From: Leclercia sp. 29361
Lineage (GTDB): Bacteria; Pseudomonadota; Gammaproteobacteria; Enterobacterales; Enterobacteriaceae
NCBI RefSeq assembly: GCF_011290365.1
Contig: NZ_CP049786.1
Location: forward strand, 248,001-312,000
Length of the DNA stretch: 64,000 bases
Reading direction: 5' to 3'
Shown here in pieces: positions 39,239 through 47,591 of the stretch. Numbering within the stretch: position 1 is the stretch's first letter; each line of letters begins with the position of its first letter. The translations under genes and the position numbers were made by a program. The notes below the pieces were generated by a model. It saw nothing but the letters and a program-made list of their open reading frames with translations, was not told where the DNA came from and searched no databases.

Positions 39239-39254
39239 ACGATAACGTTTGCGC
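39239..39254 (+). promoter_or_regulatory. PurR box upstream of ghxP, distal
   Basis: ACGATAACGTTTGCGC matches the PurR consensus ACGCAAACGTTTGCGT at 13 of 16 positions, including the central AACGTTTGCG. Confidence 0.7.
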
Positions 39255-39382
39255 ATACTCTGTCTACTTCTTCACCACCCCGCACGCAAATTAGCGAAAA
39301 ACGGCAAAGTTAAGTTGAAAACGCCCATGTTTAAGCCGGATAATCGTTTGCCTTTAATTCAACACCCGTTTTGTCAGCGCGA

Positions 39383-39398
39383 AGCTAAACGTTTGCTT
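39383..39398 (+). promoter_or_regulatory. PurR-like box upstream of ghxP, proximal
   Basis: AGCTAAACGTTTGCTT retains the symmetric core GC-TAAACGTTTGC of a PurR site, 115 bases before the ghxP ATG. A weaker third copy (ATAATCGTTTGCC) lies near 39340-39352. Confidence 0.55.
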
Positions 39399-39513
39399 TT
39401 TTTATGACGCCCCTCTTTGTCATAAACGCAGCACAGGGATAAGACGTTTCGCTGGTCGTGGAGTGTCCATCACGCTGACCGACGACGATAATAATTTTCA
39501 GGGGATGTTTTCT

Positions 39514-40863
39514 ATGTCTACGCCATCTGCGCGTACCGGCGGTTCACTCGACGCCATGTTCAAAATTTCTGCCCGCGGCAGTACCGTGCGTCAGGAGATC
39601 GTTGCCGGTCTGACGACCTTCCTGGCGATGGTCTACTCGGTGATCGTGGTCCCGGGCATGCTGGGCAAAGCCGGTTTCCCACCGGCGGCGGTCTTTGTCG
39701 CCACCTGTCTGGTGGCCGGTGTGGGCTCCATCGTGATGGGCCTGTGGGCCAACCTGCCGCTGGCGATCGGCTGCGCCATCTCGCTGACCGCCTTCACCGC
39801 GTTCAGCCTGGTGCTGGGCCAGCAGATCAGCGTCCCGGTTGCCCTGGGTGCCGTGTTCCTGATGGGTGTGCTGTTTACCATTATCTCTGCCACCGGCATC
39901 CGTAGCTGGATCCTCCGCAACCTGCCGCAGGGCGTTGCGCACGGCACCGGGATCGGTATCGGCCTGTTCCTGCTGCTGATTGCTGCCAACGGCGTGGGTC
40001 TGGTGATCAAAAACCCACTGGACGGTCTGCCGGTTGCGCTGGGTAATTTCGCCAGCTTCCCGGTGATCATGTCGCTGATTGGCCTGGCGGTGATCATCGG
40101 TCTGGAAAAACTGAAAGTGCCGGGCGGCATCCTGCTGACCATCATTGGCGTCTCGGTTGTGGGTCTGATTTTCGATCCGGCGGTGCATTTCTCCGGCGTG
40201 TTCGCCATGCCATCCCTGAGCGATGAAAACGGCAACTCCCTGATTGGCAGCCTGGATATCATGGGCGCGCTGAACCCGGTGGTGCTGCCAAGCGTGCTGG
40301 CGCTGGTGATGACCGCGGTCTTCGACGCTACCGGCACCATCCGCGCGGTAGCGGGCCAGGCGAACCTGCTGGATAAAGACGGTCAGATTATCGATGGCGG
40401 CAAAGCGCTGACCACCGACTCCCTGAGCAGCGTCTTCTCGGGTTTAGTGGGTGCCGCGCCGGCAGCCGTGTATATCGAATCTGCGGCGGGTACGGCGGCT
40501 GGCGGTAAAACCGGTCTGACGGCGATTACCATCGGCGTGCTGTTCCTGCTGATCCTGTTCCTCGCCCCGCTCTCCTATCTGGTGCCGGCGTACGCGACCG
40601 CCCCTGCGCTGATGTACGTTGGCCTGCTGATGCTGAGCAACGTGGCGAAAATTGATTTTGCCGACTTCGTTGACGCGATGGCCGGTCTTATCACTGCGGT
40701 GTTCATCGTTCTGACCTGTAACATTGTTACCGGCATCATGATCGGTTTTGCCTCGCTGGTGATCGGGCGCGTTGTCTCCGGTGAATGGCGTAAGCTGAAC
40801 ATCGGTACGGTGGTGATTGCCGTAGCGCTGGTGGCGTTCTACGCGGGCGGCTGGGCTATCTAA
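39514..40863 (+). CDS. ghxP: Guanine/hypoxanthine permease GhxP
   Basis: Inner-membrane high-affinity guanine/hypoxanthine importer of the NCS2/AzgA type, 449 residues, the same length as E. coli GhxP (YjcD). About 14 membrane spans are apparent. Conserved segments include [36 protein letters not shown] and [20 protein letters not shown]. The ATG at 39514 was preferred to 39463 because CAGGGGATG precedes it and [14 protein letters not shown] is the family start. Two PurR-type boxes upstream indicate purine repression, consistent with its place in the E. coli PurR regulon. Confidence 0.96.
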   Translation: MSTPSARTGGSLDAMFKISARGSTVRQEIVAGLTTFLAMVYSVIVVPGMLGKAGFPPAAVFVATCLVAGVGSIVMGLWANLPLAIGCAISLTAFTAFSLVLGQQISVPVALGAVFLMGVLFTIISATGIRSWILRNLPQGVAHGTGIGIGLFLLLIAANGVGLVIKNPLDGLPVALGNFASFPVIMSLIGLAVIIGLEKLKVPGGILLTIIGVSVVGLIFDPAVHFSGVFAMPSLSDENGNSLIGSLDIMGALNPVVLPSVLALVMTAVFDATGTIRAVAGQANLLDKDGQIIDGGKALTTDSLSSVFSGLVGAAPAAVYIESAAGTAAGGKTGLTAITIGVLFLLILFLAPLSYLVPAYATAPALMYVGLLMLSNVAKIDFADFVDAMAGLITAVFIVLTCNIVTGIMIGFASLVIGRVVSGEWRKLNIGTVVIAVALVAFYAGGWAI

Positions 40864-40883
40864 GCTGTCAACTGCGCAAAAAG

Positions 40884-40909
40884 ACGGGTGGCTCAGGCCG
40901 CCCGTTTTT
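40884..40909 (+). terminator. Rho-independent terminator of ghxP
   Basis: Nine-pair stem ACGGGTGGC / GCCGCCCGT around TCAG, followed by TTTTTATTTT. Confidence 0.92.
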
Positions 40910-41014
40910 ATTTTCGGAACACATCTTGTTGCCTTATGCGTTACTCTGGGGGAGATACACTGTGGCAAGATGCCAGTGATGTAAACGTACAGAAATCTCG
41001 CAAACAGGGAACGC

Positions 41015-42661
41015 ATGGAAATCTTCTTCACAATACTCATCATGACCCTTTTGGTCTCCCTCTCCGGGGTAGTCACCCGCGTACTGCCCTTCCAGTTACC
41101 GCTGCCGCTGATGCAGATCGCCATCGGTGCTCTGCTGGCGTGGCCGACGTTCGGATTGCATGTCGAGTTTGATCCCGAACTGTTTCTGGTGCTGTTTATC
41201 CCACCTCTGCTGTTTGCCGACGGCTGGAAAACGCCGACGCGGGAGTTTCTCGAGCATGGGCGCGAGATCTTCGGTCTGGCGCTGGCGCTGGTCGTGGTCA
41301 CCGTGGTGGGGATTGGTTTTCTTATCTACTGGGTGGTGCCGGGGATCCCGCTGATACCGGCCTTTGCGCTGGCAGCAGTGCTGTCACCCACCGATGCCGT
41401 GGCGCTGTCCGGGATCGTCGGTGAAGGACGCATTCCGAAGAAAATCATGGGCATCCTGCAGGGCGAGGCGCTGATGAACGACGCCTCCGGCCTGGTGGCG
41501 CTGAAATTTGCCGTCGCCGTGGCGATGGGCACCATGGTCTTTACCATCGGCGGGGCGTCCGTTGAATTCTTTAAGGTGGCCATTGGCGGCATCATTGCCG
41601 GCTTCGTGGTGAGCTGGCTGTACGGTCGCTCGCTGCGCTTCCTCAGCCGCTGGGGTGGCGACGAGCCTGCCACGCAAATCTTGCTCCTGTTCCTGCTGCC
41701 GTTCGCCTCTTACCTGATTGCGGAACACCTTGGCGTGTCGGGCATTCTGGCGGCGGTGGCGGCCGGGATGACTATCACCCGCTCCGGGGTTATGCGCCGT
41801 GCGCCGCTGGCGATGCGCCTGCGCGCCAACAGTACCTGGTCGATGCTGGAGTTTGTCTTTAACGGCATGGTGTTCCTGCTGTTGGGCCTGCAGCTGCCGG
41901 GGATCCTCGAGTCCTCGCTGGTGGCGGCCGAGGCTGACCCGAATGTCGAAACCTGGATGCTGTTTACCGACATCGTGCTGATTTACGCCGCGCTGATGCT
42001 GGTGCGTTTCGGCTGGCTGTGGACGATGAAAAACTTCAGCATGCGTTTCCTGAAAAAGAAACCGATGGAGTTTGGCTCCTGGACCACGCGTGAACTGCTG
42101 ATTTCAACCTTCGCCGGGGTGCGTGGGGCGATTACCCTCGCCGGTGTGCTCTCCATTCCACTGCTGCTGCCGACCGGCGACGTCTTCCCGGCCCGCTACG
42201 AGCTGGTGTTCCTGGCGGCAGGGGTGATCCTGTTCTCACTGTTTGTTGGCGTGGTGATGCTGCCGATCCTGCTGCAACATATGGAAGTGGGCGATCACGT
42301 TCAGCAGCATAAAGAGGCGCGTATTGCCCGGGCGGCAACCGCTGAAGTCGCCATTGTCGCCATCCAGAAGATGGAGGAGCGTCTGGCCGCGGACACCGAA
42401 GAGAACATCGATAACCAGCTGCTGAAAGAGGTGAGTTCGCGGGTGATTGGTAACCTGCGCCGCCGCGCGGATGGCCGCAATGACGTGGAAAGCTCGCTGA
42501 TGGAAGAGAACCTCGAGCGCCGCTTCCGTCTGGCTGCGCTGCGCTCTGAACGCGCGGAGCTGTATCACCTGCGCGCTACCCGGGAGATCAGCAACGAGAC
42601 GCTGCAGAAGCTGCTGCACGATCTCGATCTGATGGAAGCGTTGTTGATAGAGAAGCAGTAG
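41015..42661 (+). CDS. yjcE: CPA1-family Na+/H+ antiporter YjcE
   Basis: Inner-membrane cation/proton antiporter homologue of 548 residues (E. coli 549), with about 12 membrane helices. It has the CPA1 hallmarks FIPPLLFADGWKTP, LSPTDAVALSGIVGEG (transport-site Asp) and LMNDASGLVALKFAVAVA (ND pair). The C-terminal 130 residues are a charged, coiled-coil-rich cytoplasmic tail (MEERLAADTEENIDNQLL...). The transported ion has not been established for YjcE. In E. coli yjcF and actP follow; here an accessory block of six genes comes first. Confidence 0.93.
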   Translation: MEIFFTILIMTLLVSLSGVVTRVLPFQLPLPLMQIAIGALLAWPTFGLHVEFDPELFLVLFIPPLLFADGWKTPTREFLEHGREIFGLALALVVVTVVGIGFLIYWVVPGIPLIPAFALAAVLSPTDAVALSGIVGEGRIPKKIMGILQGEALMNDASGLVALKFAVAVAMGTMVFTIGGASVEFFKVAIGGIIAGFVVSWLYGRSLRFLSRWGGDEPATQILLLFLLPFASYLIAEHLGVSGILAAVAAGMTITRSGVMRRAPLAMRLRANSTWSMLEFVFNGMVFLLLGLQLPGILESSLVAAEADPNVETWMLFTDIVLIYAALMLVRFGWLWTMKNFSMRFLKKKPMEFGSWTTRELLISTFAGVRGAITLAGVLSIPLLLPTGDVFPARYELVFLAAGVILFSLFVGVVMLPILLQHMEVGDHVQQHKEARIARAATAEVAIVAIQKMEERLAADTEENIDNQLLKEVSSRVIGNLRRRADGRNDVESSLMEENLERRFRLAALRSERAELYHLRATREISNETLQKLLHDLDLMEALLIEKQ

Positions 42662-42679
42662 GGTGAGTGCGGTCTGATG

Positions 42680-42712
42680 CCCTCACCCCGGCCCTCTCCC
42701 ACAGGGAGAGGG
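42680..42712. repeat. CCCTCACCC/CCCTCTCCC hairpin repeat after yjcE
   Basis: ccctcaccccggccctctcc followed by cacagggagaggg. Same family as at 5350, 51380 and 62149, here with one hairpin. Confidence 0.75.
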
Positions 42713-42724
42713 TGCAAACACTAA

Positions 42725-42750
42725 AAACGGTAACCTGGCGGTTACCGTTT
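42725..42750. terminator. Bidirectional terminator between yjcE and the LysR gene
   Basis: AAACGGTAACC / GGTTACCGTTT perfect 11-base stem around TGGC, with A and T tails on both sides. Confidence 0.9.
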
Positions 42751-42755
42751 TGCGT

Positions 42756-43640
42756 TTACCTCGGCACCCAAAACCCTTCACAGCATTTCAGCCACGCCTG
42801 GGCGCTGTTCGACAAATAGACCCCTTCCCGCCAGATCATCCCCAACTGCCAGTGCAGGTCGCTCTGCAGCGGTATCCAGCGCAGCGTGTTTTTATCCAGC
42901 CGCTCGCAGATGGGCTGCGGCAATATCGCAATTCCCACCCCCGCCTGCACCATCGCCGCCAGAAAATCCCACTGCCCGCTGCGCACCGCGATGCGCGGCT
43001 TAACCCCGTGCTGGCTGAAGAGCTGCATCAGCTGGCGGCTGAGGGCGAAATCTTCGTTGTAGATCAGCAGAGGATGCTCGGCCAGCAGCTCCGGATTGAT
43101 GGCGTCGAGCGTCAACCAGTTGCCGGAGCGCGGCACCAGCACGCACAGCGGGTGGCTGAACAGCGGCAGGGCCGTCAGGCCGCTATCCTCCTCCACCGGC
43201 AGGGCGGTCATCGCCAGATCCAGCTCGCCGTTGATCACCGCCTGCTGGACGGTTAACCCGCCAAATTCAGAAATTTTCAGCTCCACGCCGGGATAGCGCT
43301 GGCGAAACAGGCCGATGGGCCCGGCCATCATCATCCCCACCATCGGCGGAATACCGAGGCGCAATACTCCCTTATTGAGGTGGTTGATGTCGCCCAGCTC
43401 GGCCTCCAGCTGGCGAAACTCGGCGAGGATCGCCAGCCCGCGCTCAAACACCACCCGGCCGGTGTCGGTTAACAGCAGCTTGCGTCCGTCGCGGATCAGC
43501 AGGGTACAGTTCAGTTCATCTTCGAGGTTTTTCAGCATTTTGCTGATAGTGGGTTGAGTGACAAACAGCTTCTCCGCGGCGCGGGTGAAACTCTGCTGGC
43601 GGACGACTTCGACAAAGTAACGCAGCGTGCGTATGTCCAT
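42756..43640 (-). CDS. LysR-family regulator of the cidAB-like operon
   Basis: LysR-type transcriptional regulator of 294 residues. The N-terminal winged HTH is MDIRTLRYFVEVVRQQSFTR with TQPTISKMLKNLEDEL; the effector-binding domain spans about 90-290. It is divergent from the CidA/CidB pair with a 101-base gap, the classic LysR-target layout. Regulators in this position are called CidR, and in other bacteria respond to acetate or pyruvate overflow. That effector is inferred, not shown. The whole three-gene unit is absent from this place in E. coli K-12. Confidence 0.85.
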   Translation of the reverse strand: MDIRTLRYFVEVVRQQSFTRAAEKLFVTQPTISKMLKNLEDELNCTLLIRDGRKLLLTDTGRVVFERGLAILAEFRQLEAELGDINHLNKGVLRLGIPPMVGMMMAGPIGLFRQRYPGVELKISEFGGLTVQQAVINGELDLAMTALPVEEDSGLTALPLFSHPLCVLVPRSGNWLTLDAINPELLAEHPLLIYNEDFALSRQLMQLFSQHGVKPRIAVRSGQWDFLAAMVQAGVGIAILPQPICERLDKNTLRWIPLQSDLHWQLGMIWREGVYLSNSAQAWLKCCEGFWVPR

Positions 43641-43741
43641 GACTATTCCTCGAAACTATACCTTTGATGATTTTAATTCATTTCAGTCAATTACGGGCGC
43701 TGACTATACTGGCTCTCCATCTCATTTTGAGGAAATCCCCC

Positions 43742-44152
43742 ATGACCGTGGCGTTAGGTCGCGTTACGCCTGCCGTCGTGCAACGACTCCAGGTACCGGT
43801 TCAGGTACTGCTTTACGCGGGTCTTTTTGTCTTCGCTGAATACCTTGTTAGCTGGCTCCATCTGCCGCTGCCGGCCAATCTGGTCGGGATGGTGCTGATG
43901 TTCAGCCTGATCCTCTGTCGCATCATTCCCCTGAACTGGGTGCGGGCCGGCTCGCGCTGGCTGCTGGCAGAGATGCTGCTCTTCTTTGTGCCAGCGGTGG
44001 TGGCGGTGGTCAATTATGTCCAGCTGCTGATGGTGGACGGCTGGCGTATCTTTGCGGTGATCGCCCTGAGCACGCTGATGGTGCTGGGCGCTACCGCGTG
44101 GGTGGTGGATAAAGTCTATCGCTATGAAATCAGCAGGCAGAAACATGACTAA
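43742..44152 (+). CDS. CidA/LrgA-family holin-like protein
   Basis: A 136-residue inner-membrane protein with four hydrophobic segments, typical of the CidA/LrgA family (VPVQVLLYAGLFVFAEYLVSWL, LPANLVGMVLMFSLILCR, LLLFFVPAVVAVVNY-like). The family is linked to murein hydrolase export or small-acid efflux during overflow metabolism. The ATG at 43742 has TTTGAGGAAA upstream; an earlier in-frame ATG at 43664 falls in the promoter. It overlaps the next gene by eight bases, showing a tight operon with the CidB-like partner. Confidence 0.87.
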   Translation: MTVALGRVTPAVVQRLQVPVQVLLYAGLFVFAEYLVSWLHLPLPANLVGMVLMFSLILCRIIPLNWVRAGSRWLLAEMLLFFVPAVVAVVNYVQLLMVDGWRIFAVIALSTLMVLGATAWVVDKVYRYEISRQKHD

Positions 44153-44834
44153 CTTTCAGGTCAGCGTCCTCTGCCTGGTGGTGACCCTGATTATCTACTT
44201 CGCCAACAAGCGCCTGTATCGCCGCTTTCGTAAACTGCCCCTGATGCCGCTGGTCTTCACCCCGATTCTGCTGGTGATGATGCTGGTATGGGGCCATATC
44301 TCCTGGCAGAACTATATCGGCGAAGCGCACTGGCTACTGTGGCTGCTCGGCCCGGCGACCATCGCCTTTGCGGTACCGGTGTATGACAACCTGGCGGTGA
44401 TCAAACGTCACTGGATGTCGCTCTCCGCCGGGGTGATCACCGCCACGGTGGTGGCCGTCACCAGCTCGGTCTGGCTGGCGCGGCTGTTTACGCTGTCGGA
44501 TGAGATCCAGCGCAGCCTGGCGGTGCGCTCCGTCACCACGCCGTTTGCGCTGGCCGCGGCAAAACCGCTCGGCGGACAGCCGGATCTGGTGGCGCTGTTC
44601 GTGGTGGTGACCGGGGTGTTTGGCATGGCGGTGGGGGACATGCTGTTTTTACGGCTCTCGATCCGCGAAGGGATGGCGAAAGGGGCCGGGTTTGGCGCGG
44701 CCTCCCATGGCGCCGGCACCGCTCGCTCCTATGAGCTGGGCCAGCAGGAGGGCGTGGTCGCCAGCCTGGTGATGATGCTCTCCGGCGTGGTAATGGTGCT
44801 GGTGGCCCCGCTGGTGGGCTGGTTGATGTTCTGA
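44145..44834 (+). CDS. CidB/LrgB-family membrane protein
   Basis: A 229-residue inner-membrane protein of the LrgB/CidB family, with about seven membrane segments. The signature SVTTPFALAAAKPLGGQPDL and the C-terminal GAASHGAGTARSYELGQQEG are characteristic. It works with the CidA-like partner. The start ATG lies inside the end of the preceding gene (8-base overlap), so translation is probably coupled. A REP element follows the stop and probably ends the message. Confidence 0.88.
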   Translation: MTNFQVSVLCLVVTLIIYFANKRLYRRFRKLPLMPLVFTPILLVMMLVWGHISWQNYIGEAHWLLWLLGPATIAFAVPVYDNLAVIKRHWMSLSAGVITATVVAVTSSVWLARLFTLSDEIQRSLAVRSVTTPFALAAAKPLGGQPDLVALFVVVTGVFGMAVGDMLFLRLSIREGMAKGAGFGAASHGAGTARSYELGQQEGVVASLVMMLSGVVMVLVAPLVGWLMF

Positions 44835-44844
44835 GCCGTTTTCT

Positions 44845-44912
44845 GCCGGGTGGCGCTGCGCTTACCCGGCCTACAAAAACCGTAGGCCCGTGCAAGCGTA
44901 GCGCCGCCGGGC
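44845..44912. repeat. REP/BIME element after the CidB-like gene
   Basis: gccgggtggcgctgcgctta and the inverted counterpart (tgcaagcgtagcgccgccgg) around ctacaaaaaccgtaggc, between convergent genes. Confidence 0.83.
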
Positions 44913-44920
44913 AATGAATG

Positions 44921-46195
44921 CTAACGGTTCAAACGTCGCACAATCCGCTCCACCTTCTGCCGGAAATCCGCCGCGACCTGGGCGGGGGCCTGGCCCATCT
45001 CCAGTTTTTCCCGCGCCGAGGTGAACTGGTCGATCACCTGCAAATCCTCAATATAAGGCGTGGCGACGACGGTAGTGTGCAGCGCCTGCGCCTGACGCAA
45101 CCCGGCAATCACCGGATCCTGCGGGTCAATCACCCCTTTCGCCGTTAACTGCGTTTCCGCCGCCTTGTTGAGCGGAATGCCGCGCTCCAGCCCCAGAGCG
45201 TCCACCGACTGCGGATCGTTAAGCAGGTAGTTCACCAGTATCGCCGCCTCTTTCGGATGCTTCGTGGATTTCGCCACCGACAGCATCTGCGCCGTTTTGA
45301 AGTACACCCCTGATTCCTCCGTCCCGGGCTGCATCACGTAGTCACCCAGCACCAGCTTCGCCGGCGGCGTCATGTTGTTGGCAAACATGCGGATGGTGAT
45401 GTTCCAGGTGAACAGGCCGCCCCATTCGCCGTTAATCCACGGCTTCATCTCATAGAGATTGCCTTTGCCGTAGGAGGAGAGGGTCTTTGGCGACGGGAGA
45501 ATGCGATCGTCGCTCAGGCGCTTCACAAAGCTGAAGGCCTCCTCCCACTGGGCGTCGTTCCAGGCGAAGGTGCCGTCACTGTTGAACATCGGCTTCTGGT
45601 GCTTCTGCATCATGTACGCATTGAGCAGCAGAATGACGTCCTGATCGACCATCGCGTAGGGATAGTAGTTATTGCCGAGCTTTTGCTGGAAGGTTTTCCC
45701 GGCGGCAAAAAAGTCGTCCCAGGTTTTCGGGTACGCCAGCCCGGCTTTCTGCCAGGTGACGTCGTTGTAGTAAAAAACAGGGGCGTTGACCGAGATCGGC
45801 AGGCCGTTAAGCTTGCCTTTGATGATGGTGGATTGCAGATCCTGCGCCTGGTACTGGCTTAAATCGAGCTCCGCTTTCAGCTTGTCGAGGTCGTAATAGC
45901 CTTCGCCGTTTTTGGAAAAGATGATCAGCCACGGCCAGTTGGTCTGCATCACATCCGGCTCGGTGCCGCTTGCCATCTGGGTAGTCAGGCGTGAAAGATG
46001 CCCGTCCCAGCCGGTGTATTCGGCCTTCACTTTGATCTCCGGATGCGCTTTTTCGAAGGCTTCCAGCGCCTTCAGCGTGGCCTGGTGGCGGCTGTTGCCA
46101 CCCCACCACGACATGCGTAATTCAACGGGCTGCGCCCAGACAGAGGTACAGGAAAATAACAGCGATGCGATGACACCTGACAGGAGTTTATTCAT
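44921..46195 (-). CDS. Sugar ABC transporter solute-binding protein (family 1), no cognate permease nearby
   Basis: Periplasmic binding protein of 424 residues. The signal peptide ends near TSVWA before QPVELRMSWWGGNSRH. The body is a family-1 extracellular solute-binding fold (ALEAFEKAHPEIKVKAEYTGWDGH near the N-terminus, conserved glycine/tryptophan patches, PYIEDLQVI near the C-terminus). The WWGGNSRH opening recalls binding proteins for pectic or other plant oligosaccharides such as TogB, but the ligand is not readable. It is second in an operon behind a Gfo/Idh/MocA oxidoreductase (53-base gap). No permease or ATPase gene is within the window. Confidence 0.85.
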   Translation of the reverse strand: MNKLLSGVIASLLFSCTSVWAQPVELRMSWWGGNSRHQATLKALEAFEKAHPEIKVKAEYTGWDGHLSRLTTQMASGTEPDVMQTNWPWLIIFSKNGEGYYDLDKLKAELDLSQYQAQDLQSTIIKGKLNGLPISVNAPVFYYNDVTWQKAGLAYPKTWDDFFAAGKTFQQKLGNNYYPYAMVDQDVILLLNAYMMQKHQKPMFNSDGTFAWNDAQWEEAFSFVKRLSDDRILPSPKTLSSYGKGNLYEMKPWINGEWGGLFTWNITIRMFANNMTPPAKLVLGDYVMQPGTEESGVYFKTAQMLSVAKSTKHPKEAAILVNYLLNDPQSVDALGLERGIPLNKAAETQLTAKGVIDPQDPVIAGLRQAQALHTTVVATPYIEDLQVIDQFTSAREKLEMGQAPAQVAADFRQKVERIVRRLNR

Positions 46196-46248
46196 TATTT
46201 TTCTCCGGGACTTTTATTATTAAGCAGGTGAATAACGGTCCAGCGCCC

Positions 46249-47544
46249 TTAGCGTTTCGTCAGACGGGAAACCAGCTCAAACTCCTTAAAGTTGACCGGA
46301 CGCTGCTGCTGCATGGAAATATTGCCCGCAATGCCGGTGAGGATCGACATCGCCCCGGCCCGATGGTCAGCCGCGCGCTGCAGCGGGTCGTGGCCCGGCG
46401 CACCAAACAGATCCGCCAGCATGGCGTTGTCGCCGCCGCCGTGGCCCCCTTCGCCGAGGCTGAACGCCGCTTTCCAGGGTTCGGCAAACATCGGGAAGAC
46501 GGTGAGATCGCACTGTTCGAGGCTGCCCTCGTTTTCCCGCTCGCCCTCGGCGTTGACGTAGGACTTCTCGACGATCTTCATCTCCAGCCGGCCTTCGGTG
46601 CCGTTAAAGACCACGTTCAGCCCTTCCCACGGCAGGTAGGCGTTGAGGGAGTAGGTGAGCTGGACCTGGTTCTGGTACTTCACCAGCACCGACATCGTGT
46701 CTTCGATGGTGATGCCGTCGCTGAACACGCTCTGATCGCGGAAGTAGTTATCTTCGTGCTCGGCGTCGAGATAGAGCGCTTTCAACTGGGCGTTATCCGC
46801 CATCTGCAGGGCAAAGGGATCCGCTTTCGCCCCGGCAAAGCCGTGGGCGCGCGGGTAGAAGTGCGTCACGCCGCGCTTCTCGGCGTTCTCCCGGCCATAG
46901 AACTGCAGGCTGCCTTCAGCGTAAACCCGCTCCGGGTAGCTGCCGAGCCAGAAGTTCATCAGATCGAAGTGGTGGGTGGATTTGTGCACCAGCAGGCCGC
47001 CACTGTTGCGTTTTTCCCGGTGCCAGCGGCGGAAGTAGTCCGCGCCGTGTTCGGTGTTGAGCAGCCACTCGAAGTGTACCGAGGTGACGGTGCCGATCGT
47101 CCCCTGCATCAGCAGCTCGCGCACCTTGCTGTGGTGCGGGGCGTAGCGGTAGTTAAAGGCCACCCGCACGCTGCGGCCGGTCTCTTCGATGGCGTCGAGA
47201 ATGCGCAGGGCGCGCTGTTCATCGATGGTCATCGGCTTTTCGGTGATCACATCGCAGCCGGCGTGCAGGGCGCGAACGATGTAGTCGTCATGGGTACGAT
47301 CCATGGTGGTGACGATGACGACATCAGGACGCGTTTCGCGGATCATCTCCTCAAACTGCGCCGCCTGCCAGGTGGAAACCGGCTCAGCCCCTTCGTTTTT
47401 TAATAGCTGATTAGCGTAGTGCATCCGCGTGGTGTTGGTATCGCAAAACGCGACCATTCTGGCATTTTCCCGCCAGGCACCGCCAATGGCGGAAATATAT
47501 AAACCCGCACGACCACCGGTTCCGACCAGAGCATATTTTTTCAT
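46249..47544 (-). CDS. Gfo/Idh/MocA family oxidoreductase
   Basis: NAD(P)-dependent sugar or inositol-type dehydrogenase of 431 residues. The Rossmann start is YALVGTGGRAGLY (residues 4-16). The family EKP motif is at 102-104 (VITEKPM). The C-terminal catalytic region has K188 and H191/H192 in LVHKSTHHFDLMNFWLG, matching the Lys-His pair of this family. The ATG at 47544 gives MKKYALVGTGG. It starts a minus-strand operon with the solute-binding protein and is divergent (47 bases) from the uncharacterised 525-residue protein, so all three genes probably share regulation. Substrate unknown. Confidence 0.88.
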   Translation of the reverse strand: MKKYALVGTGGRAGLYISAIGGAWRENARMVAFCDTNTTRMHYANQLLKNEGAEPVSTWQAAQFEEMIRETRPDVVIVTTMDRTHDDYIVRALHAGCDVITEKPMTIDEQRALRILDAIEETGRSVRVAFNYRYAPHHSKVRELLMQGTIGTVTSVHFEWLLNTEHGADYFRRWHREKRNSGGLLVHKSTHHFDLMNFWLGSYPERVYAEGSLQFYGRENAEKRGVTHFYPRAHGFAGAKADPFALQMADNAQLKALYLDAEHEDNYFRDQSVFSDGITIEDTMSVLVKYQNQVQLTYSLNAYLPWEGLNVVFNGTEGRLEMKIVEKSYVNAEGERENEGSLEQCDLTVFPMFAEPWKAAFSLGEGGHGGGDNAMLADLFGAPGHDPLQRAADHRAGAMSILTGIAGNISMQQQRPVNFKEFELVSRLTKR

Positions 47545-47591
47545 GGCATCCTCGATTAAGATGAGAAAATAAATATCAGCAAGGTGAATCA

